A stretch of DNA of 64,000 bases from Papaver somniferum (GCF_003573695.1 NC_039361.1:89856149-89920148), one strand, 5' to 3'. Numbered from the stretch's first letter, positions 49,515 through 61,583 are shown. The notes: a model not told the origin generated them from the sequence alone. A program made the numbers and translations.

Positions 49515-51005
49515 CTACATACCTCTGTCTATCAAGACGATTGAACCATACTTTCCTCTATAATCCTTGGAAACCAACTTCTTAGACGAAGATAAAATCT
49601 TACATACCTCAGCGGTCTTTTGAGCAAGTTTAAGCTTGCTTGCTAATCGATTTGCTCTTCGTTGAAGTTTGTTGACATGTCTCAATTTTTGTTTGTACTT
49701 GTAACACCTTGATAGTTCATGAACTTTGAGAGAACAATATGAGCATGTCAACCTTGAATATAACTCAGGCATCTGAGATGTGCAAGATGCTAGACACATA
49801 GTTAAACCTGAAACATTATCCACAGAGTTTCCAATAGAAAGGTCAGTTTCATCTTCCAGATTGGTTGAGTTTTCTTCTGAAAGAATATCAAGATTGATGT
49901 ATGTATTTCTACAATTATCAAAATCAATATTTTCACAAAGAAGTGTAACACTTTATTTTTCGTCTTCATTAGAATCATAGTTGTCAGACATTTCATCAAG
50001 AGTTGCACCAAGACCTTTGTTCCCAATGTATTTCTTTCGATTTGGACACTCATTTGCAAAATGACCAAAGCCTTTACACTTAAAGCACTGAGGAATATCC
50101 TCGTCATCAGTTTCATCATTATCCCTATTTTTAGGAGGAACACGATTATGTGGTTTATCTGATGACTTGGATTCATCTCTGGAGAACCGTTTAATTCTCT
50201 TCAAAAGAAGATCCCTAAACTGTCTTGTGATCAACGAGACCGACTTGTCAAGATCTTCATCTGATGAGTGATCCTCAGAAAGATCATCTTCAGAGATGTA
50301 AACACTTTTAATTTTGTCAAGTAATTTAGTGTTCTTTAGTGCTTTGAAAACAACATCCTTACTGGACTTGGACGTGTGCTCATGATCAAAGATATTTAGC
50401 TACCCAACCAGAGTATTTCTGGACAGCATTGCGAGATTATTTCCTTCAATGATGGCATGCTTCTTAGAATCGTATCTAGATAGAAACGATCTGAGAGTTT
50501 TCATCACAATGTCCTTTTCAGGAATGGTCTTACCAAATGCAAAAGATGCATTAACAATTTCAAAAATTTTGTGATTAAACTCATCAAATGTTTATTCATC
50601 TACCATACGAAGGTTTTCCCAATCAGAACTCAGAATTTGAAGTCTAGCTTCTTCCTCACTGGTATTTCCTTCAAATACGGTTTCTAAGATATCCCAAAAT
50701 TCTTTAGACTTAGTGCACATAGTCACATGGTGCTGAAGATCTAGGGTAATGGCATGTATGATAGCATTTAAGCCGTCAGAATTTTTCTTTGTAGCAAGGA
50801 TTTCTTCTGGACTATATCTACCAATATCCTTAGGTATAGATATATTGCCTTCTGTATTAACTGGAGGACCATAGCCATTAACAACACGTACCCATGTTTG
50901 AAAATCACGAGATTGAAGAAAAGCACGCATAGCAATTTTCCACATTAGGTAGTTTGAGCCATCGAAGACTGGTGGCACGTTTATAGAGATAGAATTCTTG
51001 TCCAT
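49515..51005 (-). pseudogene. Copia-type gag with CCHC zinc knuckle
   Basis: ATG at 51,005, 42 bp after the PBS. N-terminus PPVFDGSNYLMWKIAMRAFL is the typical copia gag (UBN2-like) start; the segment to 50,592 is open. TAA near 50,591 and TAG near 50,400 interrupt a still readable frame (SIDEFNHKI-like, FLSRYDSKKHAII). The zinc knuckle CFKCKGFGHFANEC lies in the 49,953-50,234 segment. The last part (49,515-49,823) is Lys/Arg-rich (KQKLRHVNKLQRRANRLASK). Non-functional here because of the stops. Confidence 0.85.
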
Positions 51006-51047
51006 AGAGTCAGATTGCTACAAACACAGACTTGTAAGTTCTTTAAA

Positions 51048-51070
51048 CGTGTTTGCCTGCTCTGGTACCA
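51048..51070 (-). other. PBS complementary to initiator tRNA-Met type
   Basis: Minus strand TGGTACCAGAGCAGGCAAAC, close to the plant consensus TGGTATCAGAGC, two bases from the end of LTR-C. This makes LTR-C a 5' LTR. Confidence 0.85.
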
Positions 51071-51072
51071 AT

Positions 51073-53382
51073 TGAAAAAACGGGTTCTAACACCACATCC
51101 AATATTTCGATTAGCAATCTGTATGGACAAACTCCAATATACTTTTAAGAGAATCAACTAGACAGTCAGACTCAATCTTAATAAAAGTATATCAAAGAGT
51201 TATATCTCTCTTTCTCGATTCAATACTTACTCAAGCAAATAGAAATCTTCGAGTCTAATTGAATACAAGAGAAATCACTTGAACGGTACCAAAGACCAAT
51301 GTTAAAGTATCTACAATTTCAATCAACAACCAAAGGTTGGATTTCCCAATTGATTGATTCAAACGCACATCCTGTGATATTTAAATTATATAACAAAATA
51401 TAATTCGGAAAAGAAATAACACAGACACCAGAATTTTTATTGACGAGGAAACTGCAAATGCAGAAAAATCCCAGGACCTAGTCCAGATTGAACACACACT
51501 ATATTAAGCCACTACAGACACTAGCTTACTACAAACTAACTTCGGTCTGGACTGTAGTTGAACCCAATCAATCTCACACTGATCCAAGGTACAGTTGCGC
51601 TCCTACGTCTCTGATCCCAGCAGGATACTACGCACTTGATTCCCTTAGATGACCTCACCCACAACTAAGAGTTGCTACGACCCAAAGTCGAAGACTTTAA
51701 TAAACAAATCTGTACCACACTGAAAAGTCTACGGTAATAGATAAATTCGTCTCCCACAGAAATACCTACGAGTTTTTGTTCTGTCTTTTGATAAATTAGG
51801 TGAACAGAAACCAATTGATAAACCAGACTTATATTCCCGAAGAACAACTCAGTATTATCAATCACCTCAAAATAATCTAAATCGTATGATGGCGAAACTA
51901 GATATTGTGGAATCACAAAAGATGAGACGAAGATGTTTGTGACTACTTTTATATCTTTCCTATCGGAGAAATCGATCTCAATCCAATCCTTACGATTGTA
52001 CTTAGTACGATAGAAACAGCAAGATCAGATCACACAACTACGAGAAAGTAGTATCGGTCTGGCTTCACAATCCCAATGAAGTCTTCAAGTCGTTAACCTA
52101 CAGGGTCTCGGTAGAAACCTAAGGTTAAAGGAGAATCCACTCTAGATAATACAACTAGTATCACACAGGAGGTGTATGGATTAGGTTTCCCAGTTGCTAG
52201 TTATCCCTAATATAGTCTTTCAAATCAGGGTTTGCAATCAATGTTAGCTTAGTAACAAAGCATTCAATATTCACCGTTAGATGAAAACCTGATTAGATTC
52301 AAGCTAATATCATTCAACCGTTAGATCGAAACTTAGCTTGTTACACACAAATGAAATGCACGTTTATCTAGTTTTGTGTAACCGTACCCAAACATGTACA
52401 TCTAGTTGGTTCAACAGTAGTTAACCAAATGGTTAGCCATATGAGCACTTTCATATCAACCATATTCTTCTTTACCACAACTAGTTCAAATGACTCAAAT
52501 GAACTAGTTAGAGAGTTGTTCAATTGCTTAGATCTTTATAATAGACACAGTTGAAATAAAAACGATTTGATTCACTCGAATCGATTCATGAACTTTATAG
52601 CCACGGTTTGCAAACTTGCATTCCTTAGTATAAGTTTAAGTTCACGAATAATCGTTTTTAGAAAATAACCAACTTAAGTACGCGGACTTAAGTACCCGGA
52701 ATAAGTTTGTAAATAGTTCACAAACTCCAGCAGATTTTCTCGGGAAGAGAACCTCCTACAGTACGCGGACTGGGTTCGCGGACTCTGTTCCGGTTTTCCT
52801 GAGAAGCAAAGTATGAGTTATCACACAATGCTTATATCCAACATGGTTATATAATCTAAACTCTCATTTCAATCATTGAAACATTCTTAGAGGACGTTAT
52901 ATAGTTGTTGTTCACAAACCATTTTTCGTCAAAGCTATTTTCAAGTGATTGAAACTTATCATGACTTTCGTCACTAGTAAAGTTGAACTTGGGCAAAGCG
53001 AAAGCTTAACAACACATATTTCAAGAAATAGATAAGCGAGATAAACTCGGCTCGAAATAGCAAATGTGTATAATCAAAATCTATATAGCAAAACGACTTT
53101 TGTCTCAAGATAGGAGATAGAGTAGATAGACTTTTGAGTGACAGATAAGTTCAAGTCTCCACATACCTTTTAGTCGATGAAGTTGCATCAGTTCCTTGAG
53201 TAGTTCTTCGTCTTTGTATGATGATCGCCATGGAGTTCTTGAGCTAAACTACACTTTCTATCCTAGTCCGAGACTTAGCTATAAGTAGACTAGAAATCAA
53301 GACTTATAGTTTTGATCACTAACATTGACAAACATGCTTAAGATAGCAACGCATGCGACTTCGACCGAGCAGTGCTCTAACA
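51073..53382 (-). repeat. LTR-C: 5' LTR of the SIRE-like copia element (2,310 bp)
   Basis: Collinear with LTR-A. Minus-strand ends TGTTAGAGCACTGC and TTTTTTCA. Right flank is CCAGG, left flank of LTR-A is GTCCT, so the pair has no target duplication. Confidence 0.87.
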
Positions 53383-56113
53383 CCAGGGGATCCAGTTTGG
53401 AATTTTTGCTCGGATTATACGAATACAACAATGACTATATGGGGTCAGCCTCGGTACAAAGATCAATACTTCAAGTGTATTCACTTCTTTTGAATTACAA
53501 GAGCAAATGATGGATAGTTTTGTTCCAGTTCGTATTTCAAAATTCAAAGAATATTACCTTGATATTTTGAAGTCAACTGTAAATTCCGACACAAGTCAAT
53601 CTGAGGTTTCCGAATCCAATAGTATGGAATCAGTTTTGGTGGTGGTGTGCAAATTGTTAGGAATGCATGAACTACTGATCTTTTTGATGTCCAAATTTGA
53701 TAATCAAGGTGTTAGTATGAACTTACGTAATGTCAATGGATGGAAACAGTTAATTGATGCTACTGGTGCTAATATAAGTACGTCAGTTGAACGTTTCCTA
53801 TGCCTTGAGACTTTGAGGTCGAGTAAGTACAAACAGACACCGTGTGTTGATCAACTGGGTGATTTTCTGTTGACAAATTTCGAAATAATTCGAACTACAC
53901 TATTCGATTTTGCTTTTCCCGATACTTTTGGAAATTACTTTGAGAGAGGCAAAGTAGTATCCAATGTGATTTAAAAATATCTCTTTTACTGGTAGAGAGT
54001 CGGTTATGGTGGAAGTTCACAAATTTTTAGTAAATTTTCTTGAGGTTGTTATGCACATGAACGACGTTGTTGCTTATTACGATAAAGAAATTTACCAGGC
54101 AAGGTCTTGGAGTTACACGAATGTGCTGGTGGAAGCCAACAAGACTGGTCGTGGAAACCTGGTAATGGACATTCATTCAGTACTCTATTTCACACTTTGG
54201 ACAGGTGATACCAAAGATCTTTTTTGAGTTTTAATTTGTTCCATACATGGAGAGCCTTTAATAATAAATCCTCGAGGTCAGTATGAATGTCATGCAAGGT
54301 TCAAGAAGATTGTCATCTTGCTGCCAAAGAAGTGGGTGATTTTTAATACTTTTCACTGGGAAGAAGAATTCTTTTGTGCTGCTGCATGGAGAAACAAAAT
54401 TTTCACCGTAACTAATGGAGACAAATTTTTGTGCTGCTGCATGGGTATTCATAACCATATTCTCCCACAAAAATTACCTGAATGGACTCCAAAGCAATAT
54501 CAGCAGCTTACACTTGAAATTTTGAAAATAAATGCAACTACTAGGTCATCTTTGCCTCAAACCAGGGTCCTTTGTAGTCTTCTAGAAGATGGTGTTTTTC
54601 GATTTTCGAAGCTCGCCAGTATTCAAGCAACTCTACCCGACTTCCATTTTCTGGATCATTTCAGTAATTACTTCGAGAGAGGTAAAGAGATTTTTCAGTT
54701 CAACAATCTACGCAACAACTTTGTGCAGTCTCTCAGCTCAACAAAGGTGATCATATTCTACTTCGTACAACAACTTTGGTCAAAAAATAATGGACGGTGC
54801 ATAGATGCAGCAGGTGTTAACCAAATTTATACAGAACTACTGGGAATTCATACTATGGTTTTTGATCGTGGCAAATCAACTCGAACAAATGATAAGCTGG
54901 ATAGTCTTTTAGACAAAGTAATGTTTGGTTCTACAGCCTATTTAGCCTACATAAGTCTGGAAGGTGTTCAACCAAGCAACAGAGATGGCATAACAGGGAC
55001 ATTTTCTAATTACAGTGATTCAAAACTGAAGTCGTTCGAAGAGGACTTAATTAAAAGTTGGATGGAACTACGAGAAAATCGAAAAGCTGAGAACCCGTTG
55101 GCATATTATTTTCTAATGATTGAGAATTTAGTTGAGATCTTCTTGTCACCTAACATCTCCGATGACAGTAAACAACAAAATTGTTGTCTTCCATCTTTGC
55201 CTCCATGGAGGAATATTTTCGAAGTCTGGAGGGTGTTAGTGAACCTGTACTAGAGGAAAAAGATGTTCTGAAATCTAAAGTCGTGTATGGCCGTATGGGA
55301 TATCTTTCCAAGGTCATGACTACGGCTTATTACATGGTTTATACAAAAGGAGACATATGGATGCTGTTAAGCTAACCGGTCAAGAAGAGTTACACAACAT
55401 ACTTGAGATTTGCATTGAAGAATTAATTAAATGTGCATCCGAAGGTGACGTTGAGAATTTCGGCGCCCTTATTTTTGTTGGATATTCATGGTTAGAAAAG
55501 TTAGTTGAGCACATCAGTTTTATGGAGCCAAGAGAAGTACTCCACAATGTGAGCGGGTTTGGACCAGTTAAACGGTTCATCGACAATATCCACGTTCTTT
55601 TCTCCACCTACTTCTGCTTGGCCGATTGCGGCAATTTTAGATAGCACTCTGGACACCAGACGATACGCAAAAGATAGAAGACTTGGTTGGAGAATTTTAC
55701 TCAAATTTTTGGGCCAGCGAAGGGACGAGTCAGTTGAATGCACTCTCGACGGTGTAGCTCAGAACTTGGGAGATACAAGTGATGAACTCATGGTGAACGT
55801 TGCTGGCATGATTTACATTACCACGGCTGGTGACTTGAATTTTGTCTTTGATCGTCGTAAAGTTAAGAAAAACTCTTATAATGCTTTGAGACACATTTTT
55901 TGGATATTTGGGTTTATGATCTTTAGAGCTACGAGTTTTGTGTTTGACCATGGTAAGCAGCCGGTAAACGCGATATATACAATTTTCATGGAGAAAAATA
56001 ACTCGTATTCTTTGATGAGAGCTCAAAATCTAGAACAATATATGGAGAGAATGAAGTTTTTCTTATTAGCTAACTCGAGGGCGAGTTTCTTCAAGAAGGG
56101 GGGACTGATGTAG
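53383..56113 (+). pseudogene. Large coding-like relic of unknown family
   Basis: Successive plus-strand open segments in shifting frames: 53,396-53,510 (LEFLLGLYEYNNDYMGS), 53,507-53,974, 54,006-54,227, 54,318-55,253, 55,181-55,375, 55,357-55,644, 55,559-56,113. Codon content is protein-like throughout. NYFERGK occurs twice, in 53,507-53,974 (FGNYFERGKVV) and 54,318-55,253 (FSNYFERGKEI), suggesting an internal repeat. It starts abruptly at LTR-C, so its 5' part is missing. I do not recognise the family. The longest segment is 311 codons with Leu/Phe-rich helical content and no catalytic motif I can name. Confidence 0.55.
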
Positions 56114-56350
56114 TCTGTATCAACAATGATTGTTGATCCCTTGCGTCTGTATCAACAATGATTGTTGATCCCCTATGTCTGTTTTAGCTTACTTGCTTTG
56201 CAAGTCTTTTCTTTGTTTTGCAAGTTTTTTCTTTTCTAGTTTAGGTAGAATTCCTTTTTATTTTCTTTTAGTCGGTTCTTCTAAATCTATATAAAGGTTA
56301 GGTCTCTTTGTTCAGAAAAACACAATCTTTTATCAATCAACTAGGTATCA
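56092..56350 (+). promoter_or_regulatory. PPT/LTR-like tail with TATA box
   Basis: AAGAAGGGGGGACTGATG at the end of the preceding coding relic resembles a polypurine tract. It is followed by TGTAGTCTG, two palindromic repeats, and a TATA box in CTATATAAAGG (about 56,288). Possible LTR of a plus-strand element; the right border and target duplication are not resolved. Confidence 0.35.
56113..56171. repeat. Duplicated perfect 19-nt palindrome
   Basis: ATCAACAATGATTGTTGAT (9-nt arms around a single G) occurs twice within GTCTGTATC... units starting 56,113 and 56,145 (32-bp period). Confidence 0.92.
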
Positions 56351-56689
56351 CCCGGACTACGGCCGGGCTCAACCTTTCTGGGGTAGCCTGATTTTAGAGT
56401 TAACTAAACCTTCAGCCACGGATAACCTTCCACGATTGTGATTTTTCCATTGATGTTAATTTTGGGGTCCGTCTTTACCCAAATATAGTTGAGTGAAGTC
56501 AGCAAAGCTTAGTTTCTATCTGGTACATGTTCTTCTATCGTGGATTTGGTGGGGTCTCATGGACATTATTTCCAGGAGGATGTTAAGTTATAACTCCTGT
56601 TCTGGTTTTTATGTTCAAAATATCGGTTATCCCTCGCCGGTTTTTCTACATTACACATTATTACCATTATGATATATATTTCTCAATTC
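56351..56689. other. No gene seen
   Basis: Sequence between the LTR-like tail and the LINE 3' end, including a GGACTACGGCCGGGC word. Nothing else recognised. Confidence 0.5.
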
Positions 56690-56924
56690 TTTTTTTTTTT
56701 GATCGGTCAATAGAAAAAGATTCATTGGAAAAAAAAGGTACTTAAGGGGGTACCTCAACCCAACAAATACAAACGACACAGAAAAAGGAAACCGAGTTTT
56801 GGGATCGATCACCCAAAGAAAACGAAAAAGGACAAATAGTCAAGTGAGAACAGTAAAAAACAAACACCAAAACGACTCATATCCAACTCAAAGCGGCCGA
56901 TAGAAATACGAGTCCCATAAAGCT

Positions 56925-57529
56925 ATCACCATTAGGGGTGTGCAACGGACGGACGGTTGCGGATTAGGGGTCACCCGCAACCAAACCGTCCAAGTTGCGG
57001 ATTTGAAAAATCAAACCGTGACCGGCCCAATCATTCGCTGATTTTACATCCGCGGATCCGCGGATTGTACGGGCCGGTTGCGGATTAACCGCGGATTTGG
57101 TAAAAAAAAAAACTGTCAAGCAAGAAAAGAAGAAAACTCAAATTCTCAACTCATCATCACATCTCTGCTCATTGAGCAGCGGAGTCTCGGCTCTTTGGTT
57201 CGATCCAGTTCCCATGTTGGGCCTGCTTGCTTAGTGACATCAAGCTAAAGAAGCAAATAAGCAATCCATTTTTGATATGGGCTTAGTGACATCACATTCA
57301 ATTAGCTGGGCTTAGTGGCTTATAGCTAATGGAGCAGAGTCAGATGCGGTGCGGGTGAATCCGCGGTTTTCAATATTCAACCGCACCCAAACCGCTAAAA
57401 CGTGCGGATTTGAGAATCCCATCCGTGTCCGGCCCATACGTTTTGCGGTTTGGGTGAAATCCGCAATTTTGCGGACGGATACGGGTCAAATCCGCGGTTC
57501 CGGTTTTTATGCTCACCCCTAATCACCAT
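56925..57529. mobile_element. hAT-type MITE, 589 bp, with 8-bp target duplication
   Basis: Element 56,933-57,521 has 12-bp terminal inverted repeats TAGGGGTGTGCA and (reverse) TAGGGGTGAGCA, with one mismatch. It is flanked by a perfect 8-bp duplication ATCACCAT (56,925-56,932 and 57,522-57,529). TIR sequence and 8-bp duplication identify the hAT superfamily. Internal ATCCGCGG words recur on both strands near the ends. No transposase. Inserted in the LINE 3' UTR. Confidence 0.95.
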
Positions 57530-57655
57530 GTTAGCCGTTAAGCCCAACATTTTAGTGTTTGACTCCGCCCAAAAATAAGCTTGAATCTTAATATATCGAA
57601 TTAGGCTTTCCAAATTTCTCTTTTTGTGATTGAAAGTTTTAGAATTCCTTTCTTT

Positions 57656-58501
57656 TCAAATGCACCACCATATTGCAACCGGTAAGTTGTTCCATATACA
57701 GTTAAGTCTTTCATCACCCCAATCATGACCCCAAGTTTTTATAGTTGCCGAAATATTACTATTGTAGCTCCAATTGAAGTTGCATCCTTCGAAGAAGTAA
57801 TGCCAAATTCTCTTTGTTCGCCAACAACCATAAAATAAATGTGCACTTGTTTCATCTTCTTCTTCACAAAACCGACATACCCTATCCACATCCATACCCC
57901 TTCTAAAAAGCTTGTCCGTCGTCATCAACCTTTCATGGTATAGAAGCCATAGAAACAAATTTACTTTGTACGGGTAATGTTGACTCCAAATGATCTCACT
58001 TGGGAAGCTAACATTGCCTTGATCACAAAGAGAATCAAACCCGCACTTAACCGTATTGTCTCTATCCACCATCCACAATCTTGAGTCTACGACCCCTTCT
58101 TGAATGTTCACCACTTCTAGTAATGAGTTTATGGAAGCAATTCCTCTCATTATGGCTTGAGAATATCTACTTCGATACATGAACTTCCATTTGATACCAT
58201 CACTCGAAATCTCATATAACTTAGCTACTACTTTCCCTTTTTTTCTTGAAGCTTCAAAATCCAGTGGAAATCTATTGCATAAGGCGACATCTCCAATCCA
58301 CAAATCTTCCCAAAATCTAATTTCATTTCCCACTCCGATCTTAGATTTCACATGTTTGTTGAAATCCTCTAACTCCTTATAAATATTGTGCCACAAACTA
58401 CACCCCCTTGGTCCTTTCGGTTTATGAGTTTCCCAACCGGTTGATGATTCTCCAAATTTTCCACAATTATCTTTCTCCAAAAAGCATCTTTTCCATTCCA
58501 A
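57656..58501 (-). pseudogene. LINE C-terminal region with zf-RVT
   Basis: 281 codons: KSKIGVGNEIRFWEDLWIGD, a motif common after RT in plant L1s, then VNLFLWLLYHERLMTTDKLF and the zinc-binding CRFCEEEDETSAHLFYGC. The frame ends at 57,656. Separated from the RT by a frameshift near 58,510. Confidence 0.85.
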
Positions 58502-58682
58502 ATCTCCACCACCACTTTTTGAGAAGCGCCGAATTCATGTATTTAGACTTCCGGATTCCAAGACCACCACCTTCTCAAGATTTAACGATTATAGACCGCC
58601 CGACATTATGAATTCTTTTCTTATTAGAATCATCATCCCAAAGAAAATTTCTTACTATCTTATCAATCTTATTTGTAATGGA

Positions 58683-60208
58683 TCATGGTGCAAGAAATAT
58701 TGATAGATAATAAATGGGAAAACTAGCTAAAACCCTTTTGATGAGAGTCAACTTACCTCCTCTTGATATCGTTCTCCCGTTCCAAGATGAAAATATCGAA
58801 TAACATAATTCAATAATCTTTTTCCCACTTTCGTGTGCCACTAACTTTATCACCCAAAGGAAGGCCGAGATAGATGCTTGGAAAGTTTGACCTCTTACAC
58901 CCCAACATATTAGCAAAATCATCAATGTCTTCATCGAGAGATACTCCAAACAAACAACTTTTAGCAAAGTTGATTTTTAAGCCCGAGGTTAACTCAAAAC
59001 ATATAAGTAAATACCGAAGAGAATCTACTTGTTCACGCTTTGCATCAAGAAAGACAATGGTATCATCGGAAATTTGAAGATGGTTAACTTTAGTTCCCTC
59101 GTTCTTCACCGAAAACCCCGAAATTTTACCGACTTATTGTGCCTTACTCAACATATGGCTCAAACCTCTCCAACAATGGTAAAAAGAAAAGGAGAAAAAG
59201 GATCACCTTGACGAATACCCTTCTCACTACCAAAAAACCCATGAGTGGTACCATTCACGAGAACCGAAAATTTTGAATAAGATAAGAAATTCCGTATCCC
59301 AGCACGCCAAACACCTCCAAATCCCATTTTAAATAGGACCTCATTTAAGAAGTTCCAATTCACATTATCAAATGCCTTCTCAAAGTCTAGTTTGCATACT
59401 AACCCCGGTAATTTTTGACTGAGTCTAGAGTCCACACATTCATTCGCTATCAAAACTCCATCTAAAAAATTTGGCTCCCTTTAATAAAGCTAGATTGAGA
59501 AGGAGAGATCAATATAAAAAGATATACCTTTAATCGCTCCGCTAGTACTTTGGAGATAATTTTGTATACGCTTCTTATGAGGCTAAGTGGCCGAAAATCC
59601 TTTACCTCCTCCACACCAATTTTCTTCGGAATTAACGCCATAAAGTTGTTCTTTAGAGAAGTATCAAGAATATTGTTATCATGGAAATCTTTAAACACCT
59701 TCATCAAGTCGTCTTTAATGAACTCCCACCCAACAATATAAAATTTCATAAGGAATCCGTCCGGACCCGGAGCTCTATGCACCCCCAAATCATGAATCGC
59801 TTTCTTCACCTTTTCTTCACTAAAAGTCCTCTCTAGCCAAACTCTAGCATTCTCATCAATACTCTTTAGACACATATTATTAATTCTCGGTTTATGATTA
59901 GACACTTCCTTAAAGGCTGCCTCAAAGTGATTCGCAATGTCTTCTTTAATCTCATCTTTGTTCCCGCTCCATATACCATTGATGCGGAGGTTGTTGATGT
60001 TGTTTCTTGCTCTATTCCTTCTTAACAAACGATGAAAATGCTTTGTATTTCTATCCCCATCACGAATAGCGTTGACTCTATATTTTTGACGAATGAAAAT
60101 TTCCTTACGTCTATGAGCCTTTTCAAACTCAACTTTCACCGTCACGAGCATGTCGTCTTCCTCGTCGGTTAGAATTCTATCATCACTAATATCATCCAAA
60201 GCTTGCAT
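58683..60208 (-). pseudogene. LINE reverse transcriptase
   Basis: RT blocks in order: APGPDGF and FMALIPKK, DFRPLSLIRSVYKIISKVLA, SQSSFIKGSQI (59,462-60,208); KLDFEKAFDNVNW with catalytic Asp and KGIRQGDPFSPFLF (59,160-59,453); QISDDTIVFLDA (58,810-59,109), where the usual (F/Y)ADD is ISDD with both Asp kept; SIYLGLPLG and SWNGRTISRGGKLTLIKRVL. Frameshifts or stops separate these. Confidence 0.9.
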
Positions 60209-60209
60209 C

Positions 60210-61099
60210 TTTTCGAGAGCCGCATCAAAAGCCCGATCTATACTCCCAAAAGCCTCTTTATTTTATATTTTCAATTTCTCTTTTAAGGAATATAGTTTCT
60301 TTGAAAAACATGCACTTGCGGTACCTACAAAAGAAAAGGATTCCCACCATTCTTTCACTAAAGAAATGATGTTAGTATTTTCTAGCCACGATAATTGAAA
60401 ACGAAACGGACAAGCGCCCCAGTCCGTCACAATAGAGCACAATTCAATAGGAAAGTGGTCTGGAAATGGCCTTGCATGCCGCCTAATGGTGAGATTGGGA
60501 AAATGCTCTTCCCAATTCGAGGAAAACAAAAACCGATCAATTCTACTCTTCTTGTTAGGAGGTCTACTTCATGTGTACTTCGCTCCGGAAATCGGAAAAT
60601 CCATAAGCTCAAGACATCCTCTTCTTTCTCCCATTACTCTAATTTCATTAAAATCTCCACCGATACACCATGGCAAACCATCCCAATAGCCAAGCAAAGT
60701 AGCCAACTCCGTACAAAATCTTCTCTTTTCGTTCATATTGCAAGGGCCATAAACACCGGTAAGAACCCATCTAAAATTATCCTCCATATTACGGCACAAT
60801 ATACTTATAGTATAAATACCTTTTATAAAATCATCCACTTCGATCATATCCGAGTTCCATATCAACAAAATACCACCCGACCTTCCACGCGAATTTAAAC
60901 ATATCCACCTACAAGGATTTGCACCCCAACATTGGCACAAAATTTGATTGTTGCAACTACTAAGTTTTGTCTCTTGGACTATAAGGACAGAAGGCTTCCA
61001 CAACTTGACAAGTTTCTTAAGTTTCGAGCGCTTATCGGGGTCGTTAAGACCGTTGACATTCCAAGAAACAATGTTAAACATTGAAACAATAAATTCCAA
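60210..61099 (-). pseudogene. LINE apurinic-type endonuclease domain
   Basis: Nicks target DNA to start target-primed reverse transcription. From the ATG at 61,099 (SMFNIVSWNVNGLND): SWNVNGL, VQETKLSS with the catalytic Glu, GVYGPCN and GGDFNEIR. The open segment ends at 60,569; the remainder (60,263-60,529, DHFPIEL) continues in another frame. All key exonuclease-endonuclease-phosphatase motifs are still visible. Confidence 0.88.
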
Positions 61100-61568
61100 A
61101 CAAATAACTCAATAGGCATAAATCAGTTTCCACCTACCATTCCTGCGATGAGTTCATTTTTAAATGTAATTGCATGACAAAGAGGTGTCTTAATCACAAG
61201 ACGAGAACAACTGATTTCGGCACTCGGGAATCAGTTGTTATTTCAGTGTCATCCCCGCTTCACACTTTGAAAACCACATTTCTTCCATCTCCATCGTTAT
61301 CCAAACCACACTAATTATTATAGTAACAAAAAGAACATGTGAAATAGTGGTTGAAACACCATGTAAAATTGAATTTTTTTTCTTTTACCAATCTTCGCCA
61401 TCACCTTTTCTCGTTTGTGCTAGGACAAAAACAAAGCATTTCTCTTCTGTGCTTAGACAAAAAAACAACGAAAACCAAACTCCAAAATGGCAGTGTATAT
61501 AAAAAATTGTCTACCAATATAATTTGTACTTTGTGGACGCGTCCTCAAGTGTGTTAGTGTTTATATAT
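61100..61568. other. No gene seen
   Basis: Upstream of the LINE endonuclease. No ORF1 zinc knuckle or RNA-binding motif recognised. Confidence 0.5.
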
Positions 61569-61583
61569 GTAATCACATCGTCT

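Larger units (their letters stand above)
48250..51072 (-). mobile_element. Copia internal region, copy B (part 2): tail, ORF, gag, PBS, no pol
   Basis: Continues 36,310-37,206 after the composite element. In minus order: PBS, gag, short gap, a Lys-rich ORF, 3' tail. Between gag and the last ORF only about 330 bp remain (49,181-49,514), with no protease, integrase or RT. The element is therefore non-autonomous and would need pol in trans. Confidence 0.75.
56690..61099 (-). mobile_element. L1-type LINE, minus strand, with nested hAT MITE
   Basis: The T-run at 56,690-56,700 is the poly(A) tail on the minus strand. Upstream in element order: endonuclease, RT, zf-RVT, 3' UTR. No ORF1 was found beyond 61,099, so it is either 5'-truncated or ORF1 has decayed. 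Multiple frameshifts. Opposite orientation and a different L1 family from the LINE at 30.6 kb. Confidence 0.88.

Noticed and set aside
56286..56297. TCTATATAAAGG preceded by A, like a Helitron 5' end for the 63.0 kb terminus
   Set aside because: Better explained as a TATA box; the span would have to include a LINE and other elements, with no supporting copy.
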